Positions 8,785 through 21,182 of a stretch of 64,000 nucleotides of DNA are shown here, one piece after another (positions within the stretch are counted from its first letter, which is position 1; the number at the start of each line of letters is the position of its first letter). The DNA comes from Floccularia luteovirens (taxonomy: Eukaryota > Basidiomycota > Agaricomycetes > Agaricales > Squamanitaceae), in NCBI GenBank assembly GCA_009739215.1, contig VSJF01000006.1, positions 1,736,001 to 1,800,000 of the forward strand. The letters run 5' to 3'. The notes beneath the pieces are model-generated. The model made no database searches. It worked only from the letters and a program-made list of their open reading frames with translations, and was not told where the DNA came from. The translations under genes and the position numbers were made by a program.

Positions 8785-11633
8785 TTAGGAAGTAGAAGTC
8801 TTAGCAGATTTTGCTTTCATATTGCTGATGCGAGCACTAGTCCGCCTCTTTGATGATGATGATGAAGCAGTTGTAGGGGTCGGAGGGGCTGGTACCTCTG
8901 TTTGCAATTTTGCATTTCTTGACCTTGGTATATTCCGAGGTGGTGGCATCAGTATTCCATCTTCTACAGCCGTCCTGTTGCGTCGTGTACCCGAGGAAGC
9001 AGAAGTTTTGGCAGATTTCACTATACCAATATGATCACTAGTCCGCTGTCTCTTCGATGATGATGAGACATTTGTAGGTGCCGCTAGGGCTGATACCTCT
9101 GTCTGTGACTTTGGATTTCCTGAACTTTGGCCTTGACTATTCTGGTGTGGAATCTGTCTCTGTAACTCGAGTTTTGCTTGGCTATTGGGATTCGGGAAAG
9201 GCAAAGAATGATCATTTTCAGGCCAGTTATCCAATTCCAGAACCTTATCAAGGGCTTCGAGAAACATGACATGCGTTACTGGAGTTCCAGGTTTTCTGAC
9301 CATTCTCGATTGTTCGGCGAATAAATCTTGTAGATTAGAAAGGAGTTGTGTGAGAGGTTCATTACCCTTGATATTTAAACTTGATCCAAATAACCAATCA
9401 AGTTTTTGGCCACGAAGCACGTCCACTTCTATACGATCAAATAGCTTCTGTGACGCATCAGGTCTACCGTCATGGTCAGTGTGCCGCAGGATTATATAGA
9501 TCAGTGTCCAGTAAAATGATTCAAGGTCATGGTGAACCTCATGCGGTAGGTCGCGTAGGATATCGACCGCCATGAACGGGAATGTCCCCTGAATCAATAC
9601 ATCAACAATTTAATAAACTTTTGTCATTAAATCCATACCGTCATCTCTCGTGTATCACTGTCACCCGAACCCTCAACATTCATCAGTTTACCGTAGTCGA
9701 AATCATGTAGGAACCCTCCAGCATCTTTCTCTTCGAACGTCTCTAATATGAGGATGTTTCCAGGACTGATATCCCGGTGAAGTACACCACATTCATATGC
9801 AATTTTATGACCTTCATTTGTTGAACAAATCAGCGCATAGTAGTATATCGGGTAGTGGCACAAACCTTGAATCGCATCTCGCAAGGCTGCGATAAGCTCC
9901 CTTGTCCCCCTAAAGCTCCATAAAGGTCTTCCAACCGGATATATAAGCGTTCGTTCACGATGACGCGCGTTCTTGTTTGGTGGTTTCCTCGTTTCATGCC
10001 CATAATCAGGTCCTTCCGCCGTCCCAAGATCAAGTGAGCCATAGCATCGTGCAAGTCCTGTGAAGCGTTTTGCCGACTCTTTCTCGAACTGGTCATAGCA
10101 TTCCGACTCGGACCTGCGTGTGACTTCTCGCCATGCATCTTTAACAGCAAATACGACACCCCTGTATGAGCTATGGATCTTTGGGTCGAGGATGGCACGC
10201 CGAACAAGTGTTGCCCTGGAAAATAAGCCTGACGATTCATAAAGCGGAACACCGAACGTGAAGCATCGAATTCTACCTACATTCAATACAAGGCGTACAT
10301 TAGTCAAATGATTAAATAACCCAAAATACAAACACAAACCAATCTCTTCGCCCTCCTCGTCTTCGTCGTCGTCGACCTTTTCTTCTTCCTCTTCTTCTCC
10401 TTCTTCGTCCTCATCTTCTCCTTCTTCGTCCTCATCTTCTCCTTCTTCGTCCTCATCCTCTTCTTCTTCGTCCTTTTCTTCTTCGTCCTTTTCTTCTTCG
10501 TCCTCCTCTTCCTCCTGTACCCTGTCCTCCATATGAGCAGTTGCATCACCATCAACTTCCCCCATCCAGTCCACCTCCGGCACACCCATCATCTCCTGTA
10601 TATTAATGTCCATCCACCAACATGTTCTCGTCATTACCTTCAATTCCTCCTTGCCTAGGTGTTTATATATTCTTGACACTTCCTTCCTCATCCGTCGCAT
10701 ATCCTCTTTACTGGGCGCATTGATTGTAGGATCCAACCCAAGCACCTTCGTACCTGCACGTGGTTTCAAAAATCCCCGGAAAAACTCTTCTACAACGTCC
10801 CCATTCTGCTTGATGTCGAAAGCAGGAGACGATATTACTCCTGCTCTGTCAAACCGGAAGATCCGCATCTGACTACCGTACACACCCAACACAAAGGAGA
10901 AGCAGCTCGAATGTGCCTGAAGGAGATTTCGACCGTTTTTGGCCAGCTGTGTTATGATCCCTGCCATGCCCTCACCTCCCTTTGGCACCCCATTATGATT
11001 GATGGGGTCGTCTGACGCATTCGACTTCAATTCAATGACAACGTGTGTGTCTGACCAGTCCCAAGACTGCTGTCCTGAACGCGTCCTAGGAAACCCGCCC
11101 ACGATGTCTGGTTTAGTTTCATGCGCTGAAGGCGAAAGGGGCGAGATGACATGGTATTGATGGACGCGAAATTTCATCCTATTTCGCTTTGGAAACCGTT
11201 CCATCATGCTATCGAGCAACTCTGTCTAGTGAAAGTTGGATGGTGTTGTGCGAGGATAGAAATGGCATAACTCACCAATGCTGGTGCTGTTTTCTCTTCT
11301 TTTTCTTTGATCGCGTTGTCGAAAAAGTCTTTTGGGAGAGAGCCTCGAGTCTTTCTATTCATTGGTACATGTTCCTTGAGAAATTGTTGGATTGTTCCAT
11401 TGTAGGAAGAGTGAGATTCCACAAAGTCTCGGACCCAGTGAGGAGTAGTCGGGTCCCTTGCAAGAGTGGGTTTTGTGTCATGGAAGTATAAGATTGAAGT
11501 TCCTGATTTCAAAGACTTGGGGGTGTCGTCATTAGTTGCAACTCCTACGCGAGCAGGAGTCTGGGGATCACTTTAAACTAGATGAATGATACGGCAAATT
11601 ACAAGGAGCACAACTAGGACAGTACCTTGGCAT
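8785..11633 (-). CDS. FunK1-type protein kinase, intact copy B
   Basis: FunK1 kinases are a serine/threonine-like kinase family expanded in mushroom-forming fungi; their substrates are unknown. Exons 11626..11633, 11276..11570, 11219..9639 (containing a 63-nt gt...ag intron at about 10271-10333 that is also in frame) and 9588..8785 join in phase to about 874 residues. The start MPS is split across the first intron; the first exon is only 8 nt. In order the protein shows an N-terminal segment (KPTLARDPTTPHWVRDFVE), an ELKSN segment typical of the family, a Glu/Asp repeat tract, RGVVFAVKDAW (lysine of the ATP site), HRDISPGNILIL (catalytic loop), DFDYGKL (DFD in place of DFG), PHEVHHDLESFYW, and a basic Ser/Pro tail with two copies of a TEVPAPPTP-like unit that may be a nuclear signal. 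It is the only unbroken FunK1 copy here. Confidence 0.85.
10346..10520 (-). repeat. Acidic-codon tandem repeat in FunK1 copy B
   Basis: Pyrimidine-rich on the plus strand (cttcttcgtcc-type units); on the coding strand it is the same Glu/Asp tandem array as in copy A (3659-3832). Repeat number and phase appear equal in both copies, unexpected for a free-running microsatellite unless the copies were homogenised recently. Confidence 0.8.
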
Positions 11634-11942
11634 TGGTGTAGGAGTTGAAGCTGAAGCTTGAAGTTGAAGAAACCGTTGGGTTCTCGAGTGACTTTAAGTA
11701 GATATGTCACGCCTTCGCCACACCGCGCCACACTTGTACGCATGTTAACAACCATACAGCATTTCAACAGCACCCTCAACCCAAGTATCGAAATGGAGCA
11801 AAGCCGATGAGTGAAACGCATGGCAAATGATGGTAAAGGGAATGATTCCAATGGGTATAAAAACACGTTTAAACGAGGCTTGTCTTGATCAATGTTTTAC
11901 TTATATAGTAAACTTTGAACAAGGAACGCCACTATTCACAGC

Positions 11943-12668
11943 CTCTGCGATGTTTATTGGATGATGAGATGGTATAGTATCACTCAGAGCTCATTATAGA
12001 CCTCGGTGCTTTCTGTAGTGTTGGGGGTAGCGCCATAGCTTTTGCGGAAACTGTCAAAAAAGGTCAGCTCTTTCAGCTGAACTATCTATTTCCCCTACAG
12101 TTGATCTTGTCATGGAAGTTATGCCCTAAACTAGTTCACATACGACTTTCTCTTGCTAGACATAATACTCAGATTTTCGATTGCAGACCAGATGGACCTC
12201 GTTTCATTCGCAAATTCATACATTTCTCGCTACTCTTCAACTTCCCACGATTCCTTCAATATCACTGCCACCTTTCTCAGTCCATCCTGAGGTAGCATGC
12301 TACGACAGCTAGTCCAGCTCAACCTTCGAAGAAGGAAAGTAAGATATGAGGAAGAAAATGCCATCCATCCAATCCCGGAGAATAAGACAGTATCTGTAAT
12401 AAACAGAAGGATAGGTATAACATACTAGTTTCCCAGAAATACAATCCTAGAAGTAAGCGACCTGTTTATCGAGAACCCGGTGCTGGCTATGCTTCGGTGG
12501 ACAAGGAGCTCAGCTGAGAGTGACAGTTGGTTAATACTGAAGCAAGACGTAAGACCTAAAATTTAATAACAGTTTTATTTGAATATTATAAGAGCAAAGA
12601 AACCAGGTCATCAGTTGATTAGACAGGGAACTTATCACTAGGGTATGTCCTCCTAGCCATTCATTGGA
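11943..12668. other. Intergenic region, nothing recognised
   Basis: This lies between the outer end of the FunK1 right arm and the 3' end of P450 number 1. It is AT-rich with only short open frames without family resemblance. It probably contains the P450 terminator and part of the FunK1 copy B promoter. Confidence 0.5.
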
Positions 12669-15111
12669 TCAGTTCGTGCGAGAAGTTATTTTGAAATCTA
12701 GGGGGTCATGTACCCAAAGATTATATTCCTGCATCGGGTAATTAGCAAGCTTGGAAATTTGAAAGTAGTAAATCAACACGAACCTTCCAGGATGCATCAA
12801 ACTTTTGTGCGTCAAAATCTTCTTTAAAAGAGAAGTCAAATTTGCGGAAAAGTTTTGCTGTGATCAATCTATATAACTTTGTAAATGTTGAACAGACGAA
12901 GGAATGAAATCCGATATTCACTTCATGTTATAAAGCGCAACAGCCTTTCCAATGCAAACGACTTGGCCATAGCCAAAAGGAATGAACGCCTCAATCCTAT
13001 GTGGCCGTATTTTGGACCCTGATAGCCAGCGTTCAGGAATGAAAGAGTCTGGGTCTTTGAAATTCCGCGCTAAATGAAACCCATTAGACATATTACGATC
13101 TATTCTGAAAAAATTACAATTTACCATCACGGTTCAAAGCGTAGATGGCGCCTGCTATGGTTGTATTTGGAGGTATGAATTTATCGGCGATTTGTGCCCC
13201 GTTATCCCCTGTATATCGTGGAGGGCCTATGACATGGTTATAACCCATTTCAATAATAAAAATAAAAATCATACCAGGGGCGACAGGTGGGATCATACGA
13301 AGTGCCTCTTGAACACAAGCATCAAGGTATGGAAGTCTCAGTAATACGGTATCATGAACTTCGCCATCAACACCGAAGTTTTCAATGAGCTCAGTTCGCA
13401 AGAGGTCATAGACACGTTTGTCAGCCATTACAAATCGAAACAGAGATTGGGTGCCATTGTACACTGTATCTGAACCTGCCAAAATCATGGTAGTGGCGTC
13501 AGCGATTGCTTCAGCTGTTGATAGTGGTCGTCCTCCAGAGCTATCATCTTTCTGTATTCAGAATCGCATTAATTTAATGTATCAACGATTAGACATCGGA
13601 CAAACGCACAATAATGCTTAAGATGCATTTTCGTACACCTTTATTTCTCTTCTCAAAGTCGGTTATTTTACGATTGGCGAACTTGACATATGCGAATTTC
13701 GTAACTTTCCAACAAAATTAGACTATGAAAGTTACCTTATGGAAGGTTACAATTGGTCCGGGTTCGGGTAGTAGTCTGACAAAATCGCCCATATATGGAA
13801 CCTGGCCGAGAACTGAAGAACTATTCTTAGAGGAAGTTGTATAACCGTACAATAAAGAAAACCATACAAGCAACAAACGCAACACCCATTTGAAGCTGGA
13901 AATAGACGATAAGGAATGAGTAAATTATTGAAGAAGATGAAAATATGTGATCGGACTCAGCACTCACTAAATCCATCCATCCTTCGGGATCTCGACCAGC
14001 CTTCATAGTTTCGAATCCTCCTGAGAAAGACATATCACCCATATTATCCCTTGTTAATTTTAGTAGCTAGAATAGTTCAATGCCAGGAAGCAACACACAA
14101 CGACCATAACTCCAACCAATGAGAGAGATTGATGGAAGGTTTGGTGGAGCTTTCCTTCAGAAGGATCTCAGCTAATTGATCAGTGCGAATCTTATGTGCA
14201 ATACATCAGCTCTCTCCCTAGGGACTGGACATCTATAATTGATGTACCTCTGCCTGAGCTCTATACTCCTTCAACGAGTCCGCATTAAATGCTTTAGACC
14301 ATGACTGGATACAAGTTAATTGATGCATCTCAAGTAAGAATATAATAATTGCTCACAATCAACCGACTTGTGTGTTCTGCAGCATCCAGAGTGTTTATCA
14401 AGCTGGTTGCATCCGCTGGAACACCTTCACAGTCAAACAAAGTCAGTTCTGAGGCTGAAGTAAGTTTGGAAACAGATTCTAGTACAGGTGTAAGATGGTG
14501 CGCGAAACAGTTTTGCATAAACTGCACGCGACGCTGTGGGATCCGAGACAGACAGCTCATTTGGGCCTTATCATATAGATGAGAACGAGATTAGAGCTGC
14601 TATGGCAAATGACTCATGACTCACCTATTCGCAGCCATGGCCCATACTTTTCGTGGAGGCTAGAGGAATGTATAAGGCTCACTTCGACGTCACATTCGCG
14701 CATGCTTTACCCACGTTTTAAGTATCATGGGACGCTTTCCACTAGATAACTTATAAATCATCCACCACTTGGTTAACTTCGCAAGAACCGGTCCCGGATA
14801 AGACGCGAGTGGATGCCATGGTGAGAGCCGGTATATTATAATTGTCGCCAAAAGAGCAGTAGTAAATGTAATCAACGCCAAGGCGGTCTGCTTTGCTGCA
14901 AGTAGAAATGATCCGTTTCCTCGGAAAGAGTCTGAAAATACCACAATCGACGACACAACCCAAATTGCAAGAAATTGGAAGGCGGTTGGTTCCTTTCGTT
15001 TAACAATTGGATGAATAGCCTATAGAAAAGATCATGAATGAATTCATAATAGCACAATTGAGCAGTACTCACTACACCAGCGATGGCTGCATACTGTAGA
15101 GTGATTGACAT
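12669..15111 (-). CDS. Cytochrome P450 monooxygenase 1
   Basis: A microsomal P450 with about ten exons. The start is at 15111 (exon 15073..15111, MSITLQYAAIAGV), then 14694..15019 with a hydrophobic anchor (LITFTTALLATIIIYRL) and the proline-rich hinge WHPLASYPGP. Next come KYGPWLRIGPNELSVSDP, the helix C region (SLINTLDAAEH, WSKAFNADSLKEYRAQAE), NMGDMSFSGGFE, GQVPYMGDFVRLLPEPGP, the I-helix MILAGSDT, the K-helix EALRMIPP (ExxR), the PERW segment FIPERWL, and the heme loop FGYGQVVCIGK. The C-terminus follows through AKLFRKFDFSF, and the stop is at 12669-12671. In the heme loop the usual Arg/His two residues before the Cys is Val, as in some basidiomycete P450 families. All motifs are present, so I read it as intact; the substrate is unknown. 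Confidence 0.85.
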
Positions 15112-15621
15112 GACTGAACTAGACTTAGTGTTTCAACTAAGAAAGAAAACTGTCAACCGCTCTTTGTGCTGCTGTTTTAAAATCAAACAGCTTGCAGGGA
15201 CGAGTTTGTATGTGATACACTTTCATTGGGCCAAGCACCAAAGCTACTGATAAGTACATATTAAGTACTGCATATATCAAATGAAGTAGTTAGAGTTCCA
15301 AACTTTCGAAAAACTAACTTTTAAGGTGGCACAACTACGCATTTCAAGGGCTTTGTATGCTTACCAGGGCTCTGTATATTGTATTTCTATCGTATGACAT
15401 TTTCCATTCTCTGGGGCTTGCGACCCATCAAATGGATACCTATGGATACCGACATAAGTGCTCGAACTTCTCTGGTCCCTCAAGTTAGTCAGTCAACCAT
15501 AAGAAGTAATTCTTAAAATTATTCAAACTAGTGGTGCAGCAGGAGCCTGGTGGTGCAGTAAGATAAAGCTGAGAAATACAACATAAAATAAGATCAAATA
15601 AAAACAATCGCAGTACACATA
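15112..15621. other. Intergenic region between P450 1 and NTO1
   Basis: Upstream DNA of P450 number 1 and 3' flank of the NTO1-like gene. No coding resemblance was seen. A short 'ggtgcagcaggagcctggtg' stretch with a repeated 'tggtgcag' stands out at about 15532-15558. Confidence 0.5.
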
Positions 15622-18600
15622 TTAAGATGTTAGTGGAAGATCCTCGCTCACTTTGGGTTGAATGAAGGCATCATAAGTACTGCTCAGTTCAATTTCCCCC
15701 ATGGCATTCCTATGAAAATGATAGGTAATTAAAACTCTCAAGCTGTGGATAGAAGCAAAAAGACCAACATAAACGCTTCACGGCATTCGTCTCTCTCCAT
15801 GTCCGACCTGTATTTTTGTCCAAGCAGTTCATCGTCCAGTGCTAACGGGATGGGACATAAGAAAAAATAATCGGCCATCACTCAATTGTTCTCACCCTTG
15901 TCTTCACCTAGAAGCTTGAGTTTTTCAACGGGAAGGCATTGCCTAGTGATACATAAGATCATCAACACATAATTCCGATTTTTTTAAATGGCTCACCAGG
16001 TTTCATTCTTGTCATAAAATTGAATGATATGTAAAGGGACCTTTCTTTTTAGACGAGTTTGTTGGCGCTTCTTGAGGATTACATCTGGTACAAGTGGATT
16101 ATCTGCCTCGCGAATCGTCGCAGGCCACCAAGGGTATGATACTAGGAGGGGTTAATAAGTAAACCTGGTTATTCTTGCCAATTGACTTACGAGCTTTAGC
16201 CCACACTATGCACACGATGTTGATCAATATCATAAGATGTAAAGCAAGAAGTCACTTACCAAGTGTTCCGTTAACGAGAGTATCTTCAGCTGGAGATTCT
16301 GCAGCGTCTCGTTGTGCTTGACCAGGATAGGAACTCTTCTGCACGGGGTGTTCCTTATCTGGAGCAGAATGTCCAAGAGTCCCAGCTATTTTATCATGTT
16401 TCTCACTTCCAAGCTCACTTAACGAACTTAAATCTGACTCTGCTTCAAGATTGGCCCGTATGTGAGAAACTCCGGACGACACCGGTATCCGGGGAGTTAT
16501 GGAAGAGGGGTCATTGTTTTGTGCCAAAGATTCTGAAATAGCAAGACGCTCTTTCGCGGCCTTTCTGCGCAAGTTCTTTTGTCGTCGGATAGCAGGCGTG
16601 TCAAGTTCTTCAATAACAATCGTCCCATTGGGTTGTTCGATAATCGTTCCAGGAGGAATTAAATCGTCTTGATTTAGTAAGGGGGAGTAAACGTCTGCAA
16701 CTTTCTCTTTTAAAGTGATAAACGGGCCTGTGTCTGCATCGAATTGCAAAGTAGTTCCGGCCATATTTTGAGTTTCCGCCACATTGTCGATGCCTTCTCC
16801 AGTAGAGGATTGCCGTAGCGTCTGGTTATCTAGAGCAGGTGTGCTATATGAGGACAACTGAGAAGTACTTGCATCTGATAAATATGAAGGGAGGAGTATG
16901 AGTTGTTAGATTGTAGAGGTATGAACCCAGACGTACCAGTCCGACTGCGCTTCTTATTGACCATAGGAATAAGAGGCTTTTCCATTGTTGGACGTCCTCC
17001 CCTCTTCTGCTCCGGTGGAAGGATCCATCCAATATCGAATCTGGTGAAAGACTCGCGATTATCAACGTGACTGACCATCTGAGGGCCGGGCGGCTGGGTT
17101 GGTCCATTTGACAAACCCCTCTTCCGCTTGGCTCCAGCGACGTTTCCTGACTGCAGATTCTCGTAAGATGTAGGTTGAGTTTGTGCTTCGGCTTCAAAGG
17201 CAGTAACAGCAGCGATGGCGCCACGAGTTCTCGGTGCGCGAAATCCAGGTGAAGTGTCAAGACTTGCTTGAGTTGCTTGTTCTTTGAAGTTAGCACCCTC
17301 AATACCAGAAGCCATTGCCGCAGCAGCAGCCTCAGCCTCTTTCCTCGCTTTAAACCTCTCGTATTCGGCTTTCCTATCCCGCTTGGGCTTGCGAGGTTTA
17401 GGGGGAGGTGGGGGTGGAGGCGGTTTCATCTTTGCAAGTTCATAGCTGAACAAGGATACAAGTGGGTCATGACTCAGCTTTAACTTGAGGTCATCTTTAA
17501 TGGCGTCTGAAGAAACTAGTAGTTCTAGCACGTCAAGTGGGGGTTCTAAGTCGCCAATGGGTGGCACCTGATTTTCGGGTTCAACGACATCCATAGCATC
17601 TTGGTTGCTTTCTACATTCCGGTGTGGTCCAGGAATAGCATCAAGTTCCTGCAAGATAGTTTCTGCGGCGGCTTTTATTCGTAACGCGGTCTTGTAGAAA
17701 GCAGTATTCGGTTTATTATATAGTATAGCATTGTCGACAACAAGATTTATGTCGTCCTGAAAAGCAGTGTAAATGAGCTTCGATAGCGACGATGCAGGCA
17801 CAACTACCTTGAAAGATTGTTTGTCCCAGTACTCATGTTTCTCCAGTTTTTCATCAATGATCGCCCAACACATAGGATTTTGGACAATATCGAAATAATC
17901 TGGTACGTCATTCTTCGACACAGGATTTTTGAAGTAATCGTTACGGTCATAGCTACCGCAAATATTGATGGGTTTTTAAGTTACAGTTACATAGATGGAA
18001 ATCAACACACTTTGTAATCCGTTCGAAAGCTGACCTCAGTGCTTCTTCGTGAGGGAAAAGCGCTGTTGCAAGGATATTATGCAGTATTTCGGATTGCCTG
18101 AACTTCCTGGTTTCGCGTTTTCTAGATAATTCAGCCATGACCCGCAACCTCTCAAGATCGTCTCGCAAACATTTCAACATCTGAAGAAAGCTCGGAAGTT
18201 AACGTTAACCAAATTTCAAATCTAGAAAGCGTACAGTGAGTTTCATTTGTTTTTGCTCTTCGCTTTGTAATCTTCCTCCCGCGTTAGCTGTCCAGGGTTC
18301 GAGGTGCAATCTCTTCAAGAGAGGGGCTCCTCGTCTCGCCTCACGCTTCAGGCTCCAGTAGCGACAGACCATGAGCAAAAATTCACTCTTTTTCCTCATT
18401 ACTACTTTGCCAATATAACTCAAAATCCTGTTTACAATGAGAGCAGGAACAAGGGGAGGGCCAGGTTTATATGTCTTGGCGTATGCTCGAGCAGATTTAG
18501 ATATGTAGTTAGGGCTGCTATTAGGGTTGTGAGATTCTTCAGCAGCAAGTGCTGCAGCTCTTGCATCGCCCTGTTCCTCCTGTGTACAGGGATGGATCAT

Positions 18601-19896
18601 ACAATATAAGTGTAAGTGGAGGAAGTTTAAACGTACGGGAAGATGACGCTCGCAATAACATGTTAAAGTAACAGGTTCGGAACCCTGGGTGGATTTCATT
18701 GGCAACAAGAACTTTTCTTTTCGTGCGCATGTGGCATGGAATGCAAGGAAACATGATGTTTTAGCACATTGAATGCATGCACCTTCCCTGATATCACAGA
18801 TACTGCATTTCTGGAAGAAAACAATAAGCATTTCAACCGATCAAATAAATATGTAATCACTAACAAGTTTCCAGCGTTGCTTAGATATTTTGTCTACCCC
18901 AATAATAGGTTCCATGAACACTTCGTTCGCAACACGGGTCTCTGGCACCCACATCGCGCATAAAAGGTGGACCCATTCACCATGTAATGTCTGCTTGAAT
19001 GCTCCTCCCTCGTTAGGACATAATATGCATTGCTAAATAGAGGTTGAGCTAATCATAGATGTAGGTCAGTACATTGATCAGCTTACTACAGGGTTTTCAG
19101 GTGAAACAGTACACTTTCGGCAGAGCCATTGACCTTCGGGGATGTATGGGACGCCGTAGCAGTCTAATACCAATCAAAAATAACGGGCGGAAAAATGATA
19201 CCAAGATACACTAACCTTGGTGGACAGCAAGATTGCAGCCATCACAAAATACGATAGCATTGCTATTCTCTCCTTCAGAATCATCACATATTGCACAAGT
19301 CGAATCTTCAGAAGGCATAGCTAAGTCAGGCTTTGGTAGGTTCTTCGTCTGACCAATATAAAATAAGAATGGAGTATTAAACACATTATCAAAAACTAAC
19401 CAGATCAAACCACTCTTTTTCCAAGCGATCCATGATTATCTCAAACACCTCATAAGATACTTTATCCAACTGCTCCTTCTTGCGTTCGACATTGATTGCA
19501 TCCAGCCACTCTTGGTCTTCGGCAAGTCAATACCTATCCTTGGAAACATTAAGAGATGCTCACCTTGTTCATCCATGTCATACTCAACCTGTCGAGCAAG
19601 ATCGCTTTCCAAAGGTTCTGATAGATGCTCAAACACATACTCTACGTTATATTGGGCCTTATACATACCTATGTGACGAATATAGTGTTCTGGCCGTCGA
19701 AACTCTGAAAAGTCATTGTCTGTGAAAATAAATATTGGGCCAAAAACATCGGAGCAGCATACTACTTACATCCATATGAACGTGCCTGCTGATCATGAAC
19801 CCCACCAGGCTGCGTTGTAACCTCATCTTCTATCTTCTCAAAAGAAACCTTGGGCAAAGGTACCAAGGAAGGTGATGGTCGTGTTCCTCGAGTCAT
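15622..19896 (-). CDS. NTO1: NTO1/BRPF-like PHD-bromodomain-PWWP chromatin protein
   Basis: Nto1 is the scaffold/reader subunit of the NuA3 histone H3 acetyltransferase; its animal counterparts are BRPF1-3. The start MTRGTRPSP...[11 protein letters not shown] is at 19896; an in-frame upstream ATG at 19998 is less likely. In order on the minus strand: an Epl1-like helical region ([33 protein letters not shown]) at about 19,440-19,690; a PHD finger ([28 protein letters not shown]-x2-C pairs kept) at about 19,080-19,320; and an extended PHD ([40 protein letters not shown]) at about 18,600-19,070. A bromodomain follows ([26 protein letters not shown] with the acetyl-lysine Asn) at about 17,650-17,930, then a poly-Pro/basic linker ([17 protein letters not shown]), and a PWWP domain ([27 protein letters not shown]) at about 15,960-16,140. 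It is a multi-exon, apparently intact nuclear protein. Confidence 0.9.
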
Positions 19897-20348
19897 TGTA
19901 TTGTGTCGTTGTTTTGTCGAGTTCGTCGCCAACAGTCCATATGTCGCAAATGAAGAGGTTCGATCTGAGAAACCAGACGCTGTTAAGAACGCAGACACAT
20001 GTATTAACTTTGAGGCACTCTGAAATTGTGATGTTCAGCCTGATAGCGCTTACTTAGACTTAGCAATGGCGTTGAGCAAACTCCATCAACAGACCATTAG
20101 AAATCACATGACCTTACTACTTGCGGTAAACCCAATAAACATGCGACGGGTATGTTTTTCTTGCAGTTAAGCTCACCTGTTTTTTATACTTGTAACCAAG
20201 CTTAATGATACTGGGGCGGACGGTGATGCCTGTAGACTCCCAATCCGCTGTTATATCAAATCCCCATTGATTAAAAACTCGTTAATGTCCCAATTATCGT
20301 GAATCTTCAAACCCCCTTTCTCCGGAGAGAATTTATTCACTATCTATC
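19897..20348. other. Intergenic region upstream of NTO1
   Basis: This lies between the NTO1 start and the truncated DUF6534 copy, which point away from each other. It is presumably the NTO1 promoter. The stretch at 20,160-20,345 resembles the 5' flanks of the DUF6534 genes at about 24,130-24,460 and 27,830-28,165 (for example 'ctatcatggattcagc' and upstream pieces). Confidence 0.45.
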
Positions 20349-20880
20349 ATGGATTCAGCGCCGCCCATTGACATTCCACCTATTCCAACAAACATCGAAT
20401 TTCTGTCAGACTAACATTTCTAATTTTCGTTGCTTAACTTATTCTGATCTTTAATTTGCACAGCGCAGGACCGCCCTGGATCCACTCCTGTCCGTATAGC
20501 ATCAAACTCATTTGTTTGCTAGATATTGGGCATCATTCTGAACATTTGGTTATATGGGCTCTTAACTGCGCAAATTTGTGAGGCATAAGTTCTGCGACTT
20601 ACTAACTCATCACTAACAAGTCCCCTATGCCTCTGAAGTCTTCTACATTTATCGATTCCCGGAATGACATCGAATTCATTAGATTAATTGGTGCGTAACG
20701 CTGAGACAGTCTTTGCTGGATACTAACCTATTGTACAAGTTATTTTGTTGTTTGTCCTAGAGACTACACAATTCATATTCACGATTGCCCACGCCTTCCA
20801 CTGGTTATTCTCTTTCATTGGCAAAGACTCTTTGCAAGTACAAGTGATTCCTTGACTTAAATATACATATCCAGAGTAGA
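20349..20880 (+). pseudogene. DUF6534-type membrane protein, truncated copy 1
   Basis: The start ATGGATTCAGCGCCGCCC matches the two intact copies downstream (MDSAPP...PPIP), and the first four exon equivalents follow: the second intron and AGPP, then ILGIILNIWLYGLLTAQI, then FYIYRFP, then the next exon TQFIFTIAHAFHWLFSFIGK. After about 20,880 the similarity stops, so helices 3-7 and the tail are missing. Splice sites and frame are already damaged. It lies between the NTO1 start and the 3' end of P450 number 2. Confidence 0.75.
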
Positions 20881-21182
20881 AGCCTCCTGCTCAACTAATT
20901 TCTAGGTTTCTTGATCCTTCATCCCTTCAACAACACATAAGTTAGTACAAGGGGATGGCGGAATGGGAATTTCACGCAATTACGGTTTCCCTTTTCATTG
21001 CACCGACTTTACTACACAAAAATATAAAAGTAACAACGGTCTATAGGCCATTGAATAAACTTCGTTGTCCTATAAGTCTTAAGATGACTTATTGAACAGG
21101 TTTCCAGTTAATAGATTTTGTCACACTAGGTTCGCGATAGTGCAGGTATACAGGTTTATTAGATATTGAGACTAATTAATAT
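20881..21182. other. Intergenic gap, nothing recognised
   Basis: AT-rich DNA between the truncated DUF6534 copy and the stop codon of P450 number 2; likely 3' flank of that gene. Confidence 0.4.

Larger units (their letters stand above)
8335..11942 (-). repeat. Inverted repeat, right arm (about 3.6 kb)
   Basis: Reverse-complement partner of 2222-5946. It carries the intact FunK1 copy B with its 5' and 3' flanks. The 2.4 kb spacer between the arms holds FunK1 copies C and D and an unidentified remnant. Confidence 0.85.

Noticed and set aside
14330..14560. A minus-strand segment with LTLFDCEGVP, first thought to be a 3'-5' exonuclease fragment
   Set aside because: With introns placed, it reads SLINTLDAAEH followed by WSKAFNADSLKEY, the helix C region of P450 number 1.
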